Shown here in pieces: positions 24,548 through 36,018 of a DNA stretch of 64,000 nt. A program made the position numbers and the translations under genes. How positions within the stretch are numbered: the first letter of the stretch is position 1; every line of letters begins with the position of its first letter. This DNA comes from Pseudoalteromonas luteoviolacea. Its GTDB lineage: Bacteria > Pseudomonadota > Gammaproteobacteria > Enterobacterales > Alteromonadaceae. Under the pieces are notes generated by a model. That model searched no databases. It was not told where the DNA came from and worked only from the letters and a program-made list of their open reading frames with translations. The stretch covers positions 4,784,501 to 4,848,500 of the forward strand of contig NZ_CP015411.1 of assembly GCF_001750165.1 (NCBI RefSeq), written 5' to 3'.

Positions 24548-27053
24548 GATAGGCGATCGAACTCCTCGCTCAATTTTAACTGCATTGCTGTGCACTGGAC
24601 TGGCTTTACCAAGCGTAGCCTTGGCACAACAAGCACACCAACTTGATATTCCAAAAGGCAGTTTAGCTAACGCGTTGAATACGTTGGCACTGCAAACGGG
24701 CGTCTTACTGCAATTCGATCCCAACCAAGTTGGCAGCACACAGACGCTTGGATTAAAGGGCGAGTTTGTATTGAGAGAGGGTTTCGATCAGCTACTCACT
24801 GGTACTGGGTTATATGCCGAAAAAACAGCAAATGGCAGTTTCATCATCCGTTCAATCGCTGATGACCAAGCCGTTGTGCTTGATACACTTGATGTTTATG
24901 CCAGTACTAATGCGCGCACTGAGATCTATCAATCGGCTTCTTCCGACACAAAGTTAGGGCAAGCACAGCTTACCCGCGTCGCACCGAGAGATACATCCGA
25001 TATTTTTTATAATGTCCCCGGTGTGGCCACCTCACAATCGCGCCAAGAGCCAGGCGTGGCCGTCAACGTGCGTGGTATACAAGACTTTGGCCGCGTGAAT
25101 GTGATGATTGATGGTGCAAGACAAAACTTTCAACGCAGTGGTCACGGCGCAAATGGCACGGTTTATCTCGATCCACAGTTACTGTCCAGTGTCGATATAT
25201 CCAAAGGCCCAGTGGGTGATGCCGGTGGTGCAGGCGCCATTGGTGGCGTAGTCAACTTCAAGACGCTTGAGTTTGCGGATCTTGCAATCGAAGGGAAAGC
25301 GCATGGCAGCAAACTTTCTTTGGCAACAGGCAGTAATGCCTATCACCTGCAGGGGCTGTTAGCGTCGGGTGTGCGCGTGGGAAAGAATTTAGAACTGGTT
25401 GCAGCCATTGGCCGAAAAAGCGTCGGGCGATTTGAGCCAGGTCAAAGTGGCGGCAATGCAGGTAAAAGTGAATACTTCGATGCGTTAAGCGCGTTTACCG
25501 AACAAGATCAATGGTCTTCTCTACTCAAAGCCAGTTATAAAATCGATGACCAACAAACAATTAAGTTGAGCTATATCGGCTTTTACGCCGACTTTGAAGA
25601 AGGCTCAACCACGGATCAAACAAACCCCGACAGCGCACCAGGTGCAACCAGTAAGCTGAAAAATGACACCATTAAATTAGATTATACTTGGAATCCGAAT
25701 TCCGATTATCTCGATGTAAGTGCCAGTATTTATTACAACCGCACCAATATGCGACAGCACCGTTTTGAGTCAGGAAAAGAAACCAACCCGTACGGTGAGT
25801 TTGCGCTTGAGTTTGAGACCAATACCGTTGGCATGGCGCTAGAAAACTATGCATTTTTCAGTCTCGAACATCAATGGTTGCCAGAGACTGACTCTTTATT
25901 AATCCTTAATACCGGTACCGAATACTTTAGAGATTGGACACAACCTCAAGCGATTCAGCAAACACCCGGTTCAGGCGATCCAACTTGGTTCACAGGTGCA
26001 ACACCAGGTGGCGATCGTGCCGTTGCCAGCGTATTTACTCAGGCAGAATGGCAATATGGGGAGCATTTATCCATTGAAACAGGCGTGCGTTACGAGCACT
26101 TCTCAATCGAAGGTGAAGGAGAAATAAACTCAGGGTCAATCCTCAACCCGCCGGGCGTCACACCGTCTAAAACGCTTATTTTTACTCATTTTGACGTGGC
26201 ACGCCATGACGAATACATATCGCCTAATGTACGCGTAGCCTATCGCTTTACCGATGAAATACAGGCGTATGTAAGCTCGGCCAAAGGGGTGAGACACCCT
26301 GCAATCACAGAAACTCTGCTTTTTGGTATGCACGCCGGTAATAGCTTCCCATTTTACCCAAACCCCGGTTTAAAAGCTGAAAAGTCTCTCAATAACGAAG
26401 TTGGCATCAACTTTGAGTTTATGCAATTAGCCAATAAGCATGACCTCATGATTAAAGCGGGCTGGTTTAACAATACGGTTGATAACTTTATTGTTCAAGG
26501 TACCGTCATGAGCCCAACGTCTGTCAGTGATAGAAGCAATATTCGCAGCTATGTCAATTTACTCGATGAGGTTCGTTTTGAAGGGCTTGAGCTACAAGCC
26601 GACTATGAGTCAAAGCATATTTTTGCCGAGCTGAACTACACCAAAATGAACTTTAACCCAGGCCAAGGCGACTATGACCCGTTTCCATTGGGCAGCCAAG
26701 TTGGGTTCCCGAAAACAAACCTAGGTCAAACAAAATCTGGAGGCTTACTTTATATCGAGCCTGCAAAGCATAGCGCTGCCTTGACGATTGGCGTCAAGCT
26801 ACTCGAAGACAAATTGAAATTTGGTACGCGCGTGCGTGTAGAAGATAACGATGGTCGAGGTGGCTCAGCATATAAAGATGTTGTTGACTGGGAAATCTAC
26901 GATCTATGGCTAGATTACCAGTACTCACCACAGCTCCAACTGCGTCTGTCTGTCGACAACCTAAAAGACCTCAATTATGCCGAGGCCAATGGCACCTCAT
27001 ATTGGGTAGCACCAGGACGCAGTGTGATTGGACGGATCAACATCAAATTCTAA
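24546..27053 (+). CDS. hasR: HasR-type TonB-dependent heme/hemophore receptor with signalling domain
   Basis: An 835-residue outer-membrane receptor. The signal peptide (to about residue 28) is followed by an STN signalling domain (about 30-100; LDIPKGSLANALNTLALQTG), a TonB-box region (DTLDVYAS), a plug (about 130-250; GVAVNVRGIQDFGRVNVMID) and a 22-strand-type barrel ending in the canonical aromatic (INIKF). The plug and barrel resemble the hemoglobin/transferrin/lactoferrin and HasR receptors. It takes heme, directly or from HasA, with energy from TonB-ExbBD, and signals through HasS. The position between hasIS and hasA supports the assignment. Confidence 0.92.
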   Translation: MIGDRTPRSILTALLCTGLALPSVALAQQAHQLDIPKGSLANALNTLALQTGVLLQFDPNQVGSTQTLGLKGEFVLREGFDQLLTGTGLYAEKTANGSFIIRSIADDQAVVLDTLDVYASTNARTEIYQSASSDTKLGQAQLTRVAPRDTSDIFYNVPGVATSQSRQEPGVAVNVRGIQDFGRVNVMIDGARQNFQRSGHGANGTVYLDPQLLSSVDISKGPVGDAGGAGAIGGVVNFKTLEFADLAIEGKAHGSKLSLATGSNAYHLQGLLASGVRVGKNLELVAAIGRKSVGRFEPGQSGGNAGKSEYFDALSAFTEQDQWSSLLKASYKIDDQQTIKLSYIGFYADFEEGSTTDQTNPDSAPGATSKLKNDTIKLDYTWNPNSDYLDVSASIYYNRTNMRQHRFESGKETNPYGEFALEFETNTVGMALENYAFFSLEHQWLPETDSLLILNTGTEYFRDWTQPQAIQQTPGSGDPTWFTGATPGGDRAVASVFTQAEWQYGEHLSIETGVRYEHFSIEGEGEINSGSILNPPGVTPSKTLIFTHFDVARHDEYISPNVRVAYRFTDEIQAYVSSAKGVRHPAITETLLFGMHAGNSFPFYPNPGLKAEKSLNNEVGINFEFMQLANKHDLMIKAGWFNNTVDNFIVQGTVMSPTSVSDRSNIRSYVNLLDEVRFEGLELQADYESKHIFAELNYTKMNFNPGQGDYDPFPLGSQVGFPKTNLGQTKSGGLLYIEPAKHSAALTIGVKLLEDKLKFGTRVRVEDNDGRGGSAYKDVVDWEIYDLWLDYQYSPQLQLRLSVDNLKDLNYAEANGTSYWVAPGRSVIGRINIKF

Positions 27054-27074
27054 TTTAAGATAAGGGTAAAAATC

Positions 27075-29003
<1,929 letters not shown>

Positions 29004-29017
29004 ACCAAATTCGAATT

Positions 29018-29035
29018 GCAAGGGCATGCCCTTGC
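29018..29035. other. 18-bp perfect palindrome between the GloVer gene and hasA
   Basis: GCAAGGGCATGCCCTTGC is a perfect palindrome 15 bp after the GloVer stop. It can form a GC-rich hairpin with essentially no loop, perhaps a transcript-end or processing element that separates hasA from the upstream message. No T-run follows. Confidence 0.5.
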
Positions 29036-29132
29036 CAATAACAACGGAAGTATCAGCATGGCGCGCAGCAGGTACTTCTCACAACGACCTTTAGGTCAAC
29101 AATATTAAATAATTAACGATTAAGGAATTACC

Positions 29133-29750
29133 ATGTCAATACAAGTAACTTACAGTGCAAACTACACGTTCAGTAACCTAAACGACTTCTTCACAGATGC
29201 AACTCGTTTCTTCAAAAACACCGATTACAATGAAAACATCGGTAGCTTTGCTGGTGCAGAGAACCCAAATCCAACTGTAGATCTGGGCTTCTGGGGACTA
29301 TTTGGTACTTTTTCTGGTACTCAATATGTTCAAGAAGGTCAAGTAGGTACTGAAAGCCTAGGCTTTATCATCCAAGCCGCTGACGGTTCATACGTAGACT
29401 ACACATTCTTCGCAGGTCCTTCACACACAATGTACGGTGAAATTGCTTCAATTTCATTCGGTCGTGGCCTAACGCAAAATGCAAATGGTGAATACAGCTT
29501 CGCAGAAGATCTAGTGAGCTTCGATGGCCTAGACACAATTGGTCTAAATGCTGGCTTTGATGCAACAGGGGGTGTAATTGGTCGCCATGAAGGTACTAAC
29601 ACAACACACAACATTGTTGATGGCTTAAAAGACTCTGAGTTTACTTACTTCACAGATCTACTAACACAACAGGGCATCGATCTAACTCTAAACGACACTA
29701 TTGGCACAGTTGGTGTAGCAGGCTTGGCTGATTTTGACCTAGTCGCTTAA
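29133..29750 (+). CDS. hasA: HasA-type secreted heme-binding hemophore
   Basis: A 205-residue HasA hemophore that picks up heme outside the cell and hands it to HasR. It has no Sec signal. The C-terminus (LADFDLVA) resembles the HasA type I secretion tail. Aligned with Serratia HasA, the heme-ligand Tyr75 is Tyr90 and its partner His83 is His98 (YTFFAGPSHTMYGEI), with identical spacing; FSGTQYV and ISFGRGL are also shared. There is no His before residue 98, so the second ligand His32 is missing, and an ungapped N-terminal alignment puts Tyr32 there. It has a good TAAGGA ribosome site. The exporter genes hasD and hasE lie two genes downstream. Confidence 0.93.
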   Translation: MSIQVTYSANYTFSNLNDFFTDATRFFKNTDYNENIGSFAGAENPNPTVDLGFWGLFGTFSGTQYVQEGQVGTESLGFIIQAADGSYVDYTFFAGPSHTMYGEIASISFGRGLTQNANGEYSFAEDLVSFDGLDTIGLNAGFDATGGVIGRHEGTNTTHNIVDGLKDSEFTYFTDLLTQQGIDLTLNDTIGTVGVAGLADFDLVA

Positions 29751-29757
29751 CCCATTA

Positions 29758-29782
29758 AGCACTGCAGCTTCGCTGCAGTGCT
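29758..29782. terminator. Strong stem-loop after hasA
   Basis: AGCACTGCAGC (29758-29768) and GCTGCAGTGCT (29772-29782) form a perfect 11-bp stem with a TTC loop, 8 bp after the hasA stop. No T-tract follows, so it may protect the hasA 3' end or act as a partial terminator, giving more hemophore than exporter transcript. Confidence 0.6.
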
Positions 29783-29805
29783 ATCTGCAATCTATTGAGT
29801 CTACT

Positions 29806-31698
29806 ATGAAAAAACTTTGTATCTGCTTGTTATCCCTATCATTCTCTAGCCTTGCCACCACGGCTGTCGACGGTGTCAGCGTGAATTACCTCACATCTCT
29901 TCACTACACCGGCCCAGAGGGTTGGCCAAGTGCAGGTAAACCTTACGCTCCCCCTGTTTACAATGCGACGCGGGATCAACTAATCGGTCTTTCGACCGTG
30001 GGACGTTATGACAGTGACATTGTAGCGCCCAGTATGTGGGGATTAGCACCAGTACAAGGACATTATTTTGCATTAGCAAAAGACATCAAGGGGTTCGTGG
30101 GTTTTGTGCAGCACCCAACACTAGATAGACTGTATAGCATTGATGACTTGGGTAATATATTTTACGTACACTCGGATGGCAGCAATAAAACCATCGTGTT
30201 CGATAATGCTGATAGCACGCTCAATCAATACCCAAATGTCCACCCTATTTTTGATGACCAAGCACGCCTCCTGTTTATCGATACAGACCACAAAACATAC
30301 TCAAGACTCATGCGTCTTGAAAGCGATAATACACTCACAGAATTACACCAATTCACGCAAAATCCTCACGGTGATTTTACTGCCGCAGGTGGTATGCTCC
30401 TCAGTGGTAATACACTTTACGGCTATTTGGGTTACCCCAGAGGCTTTCCATTTTTCAATACCAAATCGAGCGATGACAATTTTGTTGTAGGAGCGATTTA
30501 CGCAGCAGAGCTCGGAGACAACTCTCTCCTTGATATCAATTTAATTCACGAATTCACACTCAACCAAGGCGAAGTACCTTGGGATACAGGTGGCCATGCA
30601 GAGAACCGAATCGCAACTTATTTAGCGGAAGATCAAGCTGGTTACTTATATGGCTCAACCTCAGTTGGCACCTGTAAAACACAGGGTATAAGTACATTTA
30701 CCGGACAACCTATCGTCTATGCCAATGGCTTATGCGGGGGGAAATATATGCATTACTCAAACATGCAGGATGCCGCTCAGCTCATCCATACAGAATTCCC
30801 TCATTACGATGGCAGTAACCCACATGGTTCACTATTTAGACTAAAAAAAGACGGTTCAGAGTTTACCCTACTGCATACATTTAACGGCCAAGATGGCAGC
30901 CAGCCAAGAGGGCCAATGGTGATCACAGATACAGGCTTCCTGTATGGCACCACCATGAGTGGAGGCACGCATAAAAGTGAATTAATTAAAGTGCGTAAAG
31001 GCGATACATACCCATCTCAAGCGCAAAATATGTCAGGAGATGGGACCTTATACCGTGTTCAATTAAACAAGATTAAGATTGAAAATGGCGATGTGGTACA
31101 AAGTGGCTTTGAACATGTGCACTCTTTTAAAGGCGGCATCGGCGAAGATGTCGATGGCAAAGTGCCCACAGGTCTGAACTTAGCAGAAAATGGCCGTATG
31201 TATGGTACCACCTTACACGGTGGCCGCAGCTTTATTGATGAAGCGGGTTGGGAATGGGAAAACGATATTTTTGGCACTGTATTCGAAGTCGACCTCAGTG
31301 GCATGAAACCAACCGGCTCGGTGACACTGAGCATTACCCCAGGCACCATCAAACTTGGTGAAGAAGCAGAGGTCACTTGGGCAGGTAATAACATAGAAGA
31401 CTGTGTTGCGACAGGTGGAGTAGCCAGTGGCGATTGGGTACCTAACGAAGCCATTGCGACCCAAGGCAGCATTAAAATATCGCCAGAAACTGGCGTGTAC
31501 ACTTTTTCTATCAACTGCAACGATGCCGATGTTGGCGCTCGATTGGGCTCACTGGCCACTTTATATGTCAATGCAGAGCCAAAAGTAACACAAAGTGAAA
31601 CGCTCAACTATGGCAATGGCGGTACGTTGCACTGGAGCATACTGGCATTATTAAGCGCCTTGGGCATGACAAGATCGCGTCGTAAAGAGGCCAAATAA
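29806..31698 (+). CDS. GloVer-repeat surface protein with Ig-like domain and GlyGly-CTERM (Has-locus protein 2)
   Basis: A 630-residue homologue of the protein at 27075, without the Glu-Pro stalk. It has a signal peptide (MKKLCICLLSLSFSSLATTA), then GloVer repeats (GFLYGTTMSGGTHKS, GRMYGTTLHGG with GTVFEVDL), an Ig-like domain from about residue 505 (IKLGEEAEVTWAGN, Cys in EDCVATG and FSINCND) and a GlyGly-CTERM tail (NYGNGGTLHWSILALLSALG, then RSRRK). It is expected to pass type II secretion and be processed by rhombosortase. Its TAA overlaps the hasD ATG by 1 nt (TAATG), so translation is coupled with the hemophore exporter. This is good evidence that it belongs to the system. Its function is unknown. 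Confidence 0.8.
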   Translation: MKKLCICLLSLSFSSLATTAVDGVSVNYLTSLHYTGPEGWPSAGKPYAPPVYNATRDQLIGLSTVGRYDSDIVAPSMWGLAPVQGHYFALAKDIKGFVGFVQHPTLDRLYSIDDLGNIFYVHSDGSNKTIVFDNADSTLNQYPNVHPIFDDQARLLFIDTDHKTYSRLMRLESDNTLTELHQFTQNPHGDFTAAGGMLLSGNTLYGYLGYPRGFPFFNTKSSDDNFVVGAIYAAELGDNSLLDINLIHEFTLNQGEVPWDTGGHAENRIATYLAEDQAGYLYGSTSVGTCKTQGISTFTGQPIVYANGLCGGKYMHYSNMQDAAQLIHTEFPHYDGSNPHGSLFRLKKDGSEFTLLHTFNGQDGSQPRGPMVITDTGFLYGTTMSGGTHKSELIKVRKGDTYPSQAQNMSGDGTLYRVQLNKIKIENGDVVQSGFEHVHSFKGGIGEDVDGKVPTGLNLAENGRMYGTTLHGGRSFIDEAGWEWENDIFGTVFEVDLSGMKPTGSVTLSITPGTIKLGEEAEVTWAGNNIEDCVATGGVASGDWVPNEAIATQGSIKISPETGVYTFSINCNDADVGARLGSLATLYVNAEPKVTQSETLNYGNGGTLHWSILALLSALGMTRSRRKEAK

Positions 31699-33407
31699 TG
31701 AAGCCTTTTACAGTCCCAAATGAAGCCTTGAAACAGGCATTAAACAAACAAAAGCGTAGCTTAATACACGTCGCCGGATTTAGCGCTGTGATTAACTTAT
31801 TGATGTTGATCCCCGCAATCTATATGCTTCAAGTTTATGACCGTGTTTTAAGCTCTTCAAACTTAGACACTTTATTAATGATATCCCTCATCGTCGCTGG
31901 ATTTTTCATGCTGATGGGTGCTTTAGAGTGGATACGTAGCCGCGTATTGATCGGTATTAGCGAAAGCTTTGACAATGATTTGCATGCCCGTGTATTTGAT
32001 GCTGTTTATCAACATCAACTCAAAGCTGGAAACGCCAACCCAAGTCAGCTAATTAACGACTTAAATCAAGTCCGTCAGTTCATGACGGGCACCGCAGTCT
32101 TTGCCTTTTTTGATGCCCCTTGGGCCCCCCTCTTTCTGCTGTTGCTGTTCTTCTTCCACCCGATACTAGGCACCATCGCGTTAGTCGGTACCGTTATTCT
32201 GTTTATCTTGGCACTACTTAATGAGGTCTGGGCTAAAAAGCCGCTGCAAGCCTCTTCCAGCGCCACCGCCAATGCCACACGCTTAGCAAGCGGGATCATC
32301 AATAATGCTGAGGTGGCGCATGCTATGGGCATGCAACACAACTTACAATCTCGCTGGCAAGCACAACATCAAGCCAGTATCAGTCACCAAAGTGAGGCGA
32401 GTAATTTAAGCTCGGTATTAACCGCCATCAGTAAAATTCTCCGCCTTGCGTTGCAGTCTGTCATTTTAGGTGCGGGTGCTTGGTTGGCTGTTGATGGCCA
32501 GATCACCGCAGGCATGATGATCGCAGGTTCAATTATGGCCGGACGCATGCTATCACCTGTTGAGCAACTTGTTGGCGCATTTAAACAATGGCAAAGCGTC
32601 AAGTTATCTCGTCAACGACTTGATGCGTTATTGCACCAATACCCAGCGCTTGAAGTAGGACTGGATTTGCCATCACCAAATGGAAAACTCACCGTCGAAA
32701 ATGCGACTTTGATCCCGCCCATGTCACAAACTCCCGTGCTTAATAATATCAATTTTGAGCTAAATGCCGGTGAGGTATTAGCGATCATCGGCCCTTCTGG
32801 TGCAGGGAAATCGTCAATTGCACGCCTTATCACAGGTATTTGGGCACCACGCGCAGGCAAAGTACGCCTAGACGGTGCCGATATTTTTCAATGGAATAAG
32901 CAGAGCCTAGGCCCACACTTGGGGTACCTACCGCAAGATGTGGGCTTATTTGCTGGCACCATCAGTGAAAACATCGCGCGATTTGGCAAAATTGATGATG
33001 AAGCCATCATCAAAGCCGCCCGTTTGGCTGGCGTGCATGACATGATATTGAAATTACCAAAAGGGTATAGCACCGTACTTGGTGAAGGCGGCATGGGACT
33101 CTCTGGTGGCGAAAAGCAGCGCATTGGCTTAGCCAGAGCACTGTATGGCAGCCCTAAATTGGTGATTTTAGATGAAGCAAATTCCAATTTAGATGATGCC
33201 GGAGAAGCGGCGCTCGCAACCACCATCAAAACACTCAAACAGTCCGGTTGTAGTGTTATTTTCATTACACATCGAGCCAATATTTTAGGCTTAAGTGACA
33301 AAATCTTGTTGCTGAATAAAGGCAATATGCAAGCCTTCGGGCCCAAAGAAAACGTACTTGCGGCCATGCAGCAAGCTAAGCAAAGCCACAGAGGAGTTGC
33401 AGCATGA
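31698..33407 (+). CDS. hasD: HasD-type ABC exporter ATPase/permease for hemophore secretion
   Basis: A 569-residue type I secretion ABC protein. The six-TM domain (about 20-300; first segment FSAVINLLMLIPAIYMLQVY) is followed by a nucleotide-binding domain with Walker A GPSGAGKSS, signature LSGGEKQR and Walker B LVILDEAN (Asn where many ABC proteins have Pro, as in the PrtD/HasD group). It has no C39 peptidase domain, so it belongs to the HasD/PrtD class that exports proteins with C-terminal signals. It overlaps hasE by 4 nt (ATGA). The expected substrate is HasA. Confidence 0.93.
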   Translation: MKPFTVPNEALKQALNKQKRSLIHVAGFSAVINLLMLIPAIYMLQVYDRVLSSSNLDTLLMISLIVAGFFMLMGALEWIRSRVLIGISESFDNDLHARVFDAVYQHQLKAGNANPSQLINDLNQVRQFMTGTAVFAFFDAPWAPLFLLLLFFFHPILGTIALVGTVILFILALLNEVWAKKPLQASSSATANATRLASGIINNAEVAHAMGMQHNLQSRWQAQHQASISHQSEASNLSSVLTAISKILRLALQSVILGAGAWLAVDGQITAGMMIAGSIMAGRMLSPVEQLVGAFKQWQSVKLSRQRLDALLHQYPALEVGLDLPSPNGKLTVENATLIPPMSQTPVLNNINFELNAGEVLAIIGPSGAGKSSIARLITGIWAPRAGKVRLDGADIFQWNKQSLGPHLGYLPQDVGLFAGTISENIARFGKIDDEAIIKAARLAGVHDMILKLPKGYSTVLGEGGMGLSGGEKQRIGLARALYGSPKLVILDEANSNLDDAGEAALATTIKTLKQSGCSVIFITHRANILGLSDKILLLNKGNMQAFGPKENVLAAMQQAKQSHRGVAA

Positions 33408-34687
33408 GTACAAAACAAAACATTGCCGGCAGCAAACACATTCGTCTCGGCTGGACGGTGATCGCGCTCAGCCTTGGTATATTTTTAGTTTGGGGCGCTT
33501 TCGCACCGCTAGACAAAGGCGTTGTTGTAGATGGACAGGTCGCGGTATCTGGGCATAAAAAACAAATACAAGCACCACAACACGGCGTGATCTCAGCACT
33601 ACTGGTACAAAATGGTCAGTGGGTCGATCAAGACGAGCCGTTACTTGTGTTAGACAGCAAGGTGGCAAAAAGCCAGCTCGCTGCAGCAACCACACAATAC
33701 TATATGGCGCTGGCAGAAAAAGAGCGCTTGGATGCTGAGTTGCAGGATGCAAAACAGCTTCTTTACTCAGACGTGCTCACCAATGTGCACTTACCCCAAG
33801 CAAAGCAAGCCATGGCATTAAATCAACAGTTATTTGAGCAACGCCGCGCTGCACTGCACACACAGTTGCAACTGATGCAAGACACTAAACACACGACCCA
33901 ATCACGTATTGAGGGCCTTGAGCACGTTGTTGCGAGCCACAAACAACGCGCTGACGTTTATGAAAATTGGGTCAATGATACCCAAGCACTGGTGAAAAAA
34001 GGATTTCAGTCGCAAGAACAACTGTACCAACTCAAAGCGCAAGCCGCAGAGATCCGTGCAGACTTAGCAAATGCGCACTCAGAACTATTGTCTCAACAAG
34101 CTCGTCTATTAGAACTAGATACGCAGCACCAACAAACGCTCAAAGGCTACCGTCAAGAAGTCAGTCAGCAAAGAGCGAAAAATCAATCTAGCATCAGCGA
34201 CTTTAAACAAAGAATGACGGCTGCACAATTTAGCTTAGACAACAGTGAAATTCGAGCGCCTGTCGCAGGGCAAGTCATCGGCTTAGACGCCTTCGGTGAT
34301 GTAGTATCGCAATCGCAGCTTTTAATGGAAATTGTCCCCAAAGGACAAAGATTGATTGTCAATGCACGGATCCCCAGCAATCTCATCGACAGTGTTGCGT
34401 TAGGACAAGATGTGGACCTGTTGTTCAGTGCATTTAACACCAGCACCACGCCGAAGGTGAAAGGACAGGTTGAACGCTTAGCGCAAGATACCATCAACGA
34501 TGAGCGCACTGGGCAGCCTTATTATCAAGTTGCCATTCGCGTAAACCAAGATGCACTAACAGAAAAATTAGTGCTGCAACCAGGCATGCCGGTGCAAGCG
34601 TTTGTGAAAAACGGTGAGCGCCCCATGCTCAGTTACCTACTCAAACCACTCACCGATCGCATTCCAAATGCCATGGCAGATATTTAA
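33404..34687 (+). CDS. hasE: HasE-type HlyD-family membrane fusion protein
   Basis: A 427-residue periplasmic adaptor: one N-terminal TM segment (about 15-38; GWTVIALSLGIFLVWGAFAP), a biotinyl-lipoyl half-motif (about 50-90; QIQAPQHGVISALLVQNGQW), a long coiled coil (about 100-280), and the HlyD beta-barrel (EIRAPVAGQVIGLDAFGDVV). It links HasD to a TolC-type outer-membrane channel, which is not encoded here. The 4-nt overlap with hasD fixes the operon. Confidence 0.93.
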   Translation: MSTKQNIAGSKHIRLGWTVIALSLGIFLVWGAFAPLDKGVVVDGQVAVSGHKKQIQAPQHGVISALLVQNGQWVDQDEPLLVLDSKVAKSQLAAATTQYYMALAEKERLDAELQDAKQLLYSDVLTNVHLPQAKQAMALNQQLFEQRRAALHTQLQLMQDTKHTTQSRIEGLEHVVASHKQRADVYENWVNDTQALVKKGFQSQEQLYQLKAQAAEIRADLANAHSELLSQQARLLELDTQHQQTLKGYRQEVSQQRAKNQSSISDFKQRMTAAQFSLDNSEIRAPVAGQVIGLDAFGDVVSQSQLLMEIVPKGQRLIVNARIPSNLIDSVALGQDVDLLFSAFNTSTTPKVKGQVERLAQDTINDERTGQPYYQVAIRVNQDALTEKLVLQPGMPVQAFVKNGERPMLSYLLKPLTDRIPNAMADI

Positions 34688-34730
34688 TGTTTGTACCTAT
34701 TTTGATACACTTATCGAACTTGGTCATAGT

Positions 34731-34771
34731 GCCCGCCGTTTCCCCGATGCAATTTTGTATCATAGGCGGGC
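34731..34771. terminator. Stem-loop after hasE
   Basis: GCCCGCC (34731-34737) pairs with GGCGGGC (34765-34771), and the loop can form an inner stem (GATGC/GTATC). CTATTTT follows. It probably ends the GloVer2-hasD-hasE transcript. The surrounding 34688-34913 has no convincing gene. Confidence 0.5.
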
Positions 34772-34913
34772 CTATTTTGACACGCACTCTGCACGTTTCA
34801 ATATACTGACGATGCCATGCATTCGATGCATGTGCATTATATGTATGGTGTATCAACAGCGAACTTTTTATCCCAGCCTAATTGACCAAACGTCTTCACA
34901 ATCATAGGTCTCC

Positions 34914-35168
34914 AAGAAAAAACTCTGTCGTTTATTTTGTGCGGTTACATTTCCAAGCCTTGCCACCACCGCAGTGGAAGGAATAAGCGTTAATAACTTA
35001 ACCTCTTTACACTATACCGGCCCCGTCGGTTGGCCAAGTGCTGGGAGGCCTTTTCCCCCACCCATGTATAACGCTGAACGAGATCAACTCATCGGAATAT
35101 CTCTTGCTGGATATCGAGATGACACCGCACCAAGTATGTGGGGACTGGCACCGGTGCATGGACATTAG
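34914..35168 (+). pseudogene. Decayed N-terminal fragment of a GloVer-repeat Has-locus gene
   Basis: Eighty-four codons align without gaps to the start of the protein at 29806: its signal-peptide end SLATTAV, then LTSLHYTGP, GWPSAGRPF, ERDQLIG and APSMWGLAPVHGH are shared. The position of the original ATG now reads AAG (34914-34916), and the frame stops in TAG at 35168, so about 550 residues are missing. A few upstream bases also match. It is a remnant of a third copy or a partial duplication. Codon 21 is GTG, but initiation there would lose the signal peptide. Confidence 0.85.
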
Positions 35169-35306
35169 TAGAACAAAAAAGTAGGCGGCACACGTACGCC
35201 AAGCGCACCGTATAAAAAATTTTAAAAAATCATTATGGTTTTTTTAATCTCATCCGTTCTTTAAATATAGGGGTTCGTTTTAAGATAAATCAGGGTTGAA
35301 TAACAA

Positions 35307-36017
35307 ATGAAAAAAGCTTTCGCCTTTTTAGCACTGTCACTGGCTTTTAATGCATCAGCCGCTGGAACAGGCTCTCTGACTGCCTATGCGATGTTTATGC
35401 AAGCAGACTGGGTCGTAAAAAGTGTGATGTTAATGTTGGTCGCCGCATCTATCGCATGCTGGGCCGTGTTCATCACTAAGCAAAAACAGATTAAAGCAGC
35501 ACGCGAAAGACTCGCACATTTGTTAGCACAAAGCCGTCAGCAGGACGATCTCACTCAACTAAACAAGTCACATGCATTGGAAGCGCAACTAGTCGAAGAA
35601 GTTTTAATCGAAATGGACTGGGGCGCAAAAAATAATGCCACAGCTGAAGGGGTTAAGGAGCGAGCTCTACAGCGCATGAAAACCCGTGTCGACGAGTTCA
35701 CGGATGGTTTAACTCAAGGCACTGGTTCTTTGGCGTCCATTGGTTCAACCGCACCATTTATCGGCTTGTTCGGCACCGTTTGGGGCATTATGAATAGCTT
35801 TATCGGCATTGCCGCAACCAATAGCACCAATTTGGCCGTTGTTGCACCGGGCATCGCAGAAGCGCTGCTGGCCACCGCGTTAGGCTTAGTGGCCGCAATC
35901 CCTGCGGTACTCATGTACAACCATTTTACTCGTAATATCGCACTATATCGCAAGCAACTTAATGCATTTTCAAACCAACTGTTAGTCTTAGCAGGCCGCC
36001 AACTGGAGCTGCGTTGA
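35307..36017 (+). CDS. exbB: ExbB/MotA-TolQ family proton channel for TonB
   Basis: A 236-residue inner-membrane protein with an N-terminal signal-like segment (MKKAFAFLALSLAFNASA), TM1 at about 33-52, a cytoplasmic loop (about 60-135), and the MotA/TolQ/ExbB motif GSTAPFIGLFGTVWGIMNSF plus TM3 AEALLATALGLVAAIPAVLM. With ExbD it uses the proton gradient to energise TonB. It heads exbB-exbD-tonB at the end of the Has locus, so it probably powers HasR. One base separates its stop from exbD. Confidence 0.93.
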   Translation: MKKAFAFLALSLAFNASAAGTGSLTAYAMFMQADWVVKSVMLMLVAASIACWAVFITKQKQIKAARERLAHLLAQSRQQDDLTQLNKSHALEAQLVEEVLIEMDWGAKNNATAEGVKERALQRMKTRVDEFTDGLTQGTGSLASIGSTAPFIGLFGTVWGIMNSFIGIAATNSTNLAVVAPGIAEALLATALGLVAAIPAVLMYNHFTRNIALYRKQLNAFSNQLLVLAGRQLELR

Positions 36018-36018
36018 T

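Noticed and set aside
31698..33407. HasD as exporter of the GG peptides
   Set aside because: It has no N-terminal C39 peptidase or C39-like domain and belongs by context to the hemophore exporters with C-terminal signals.
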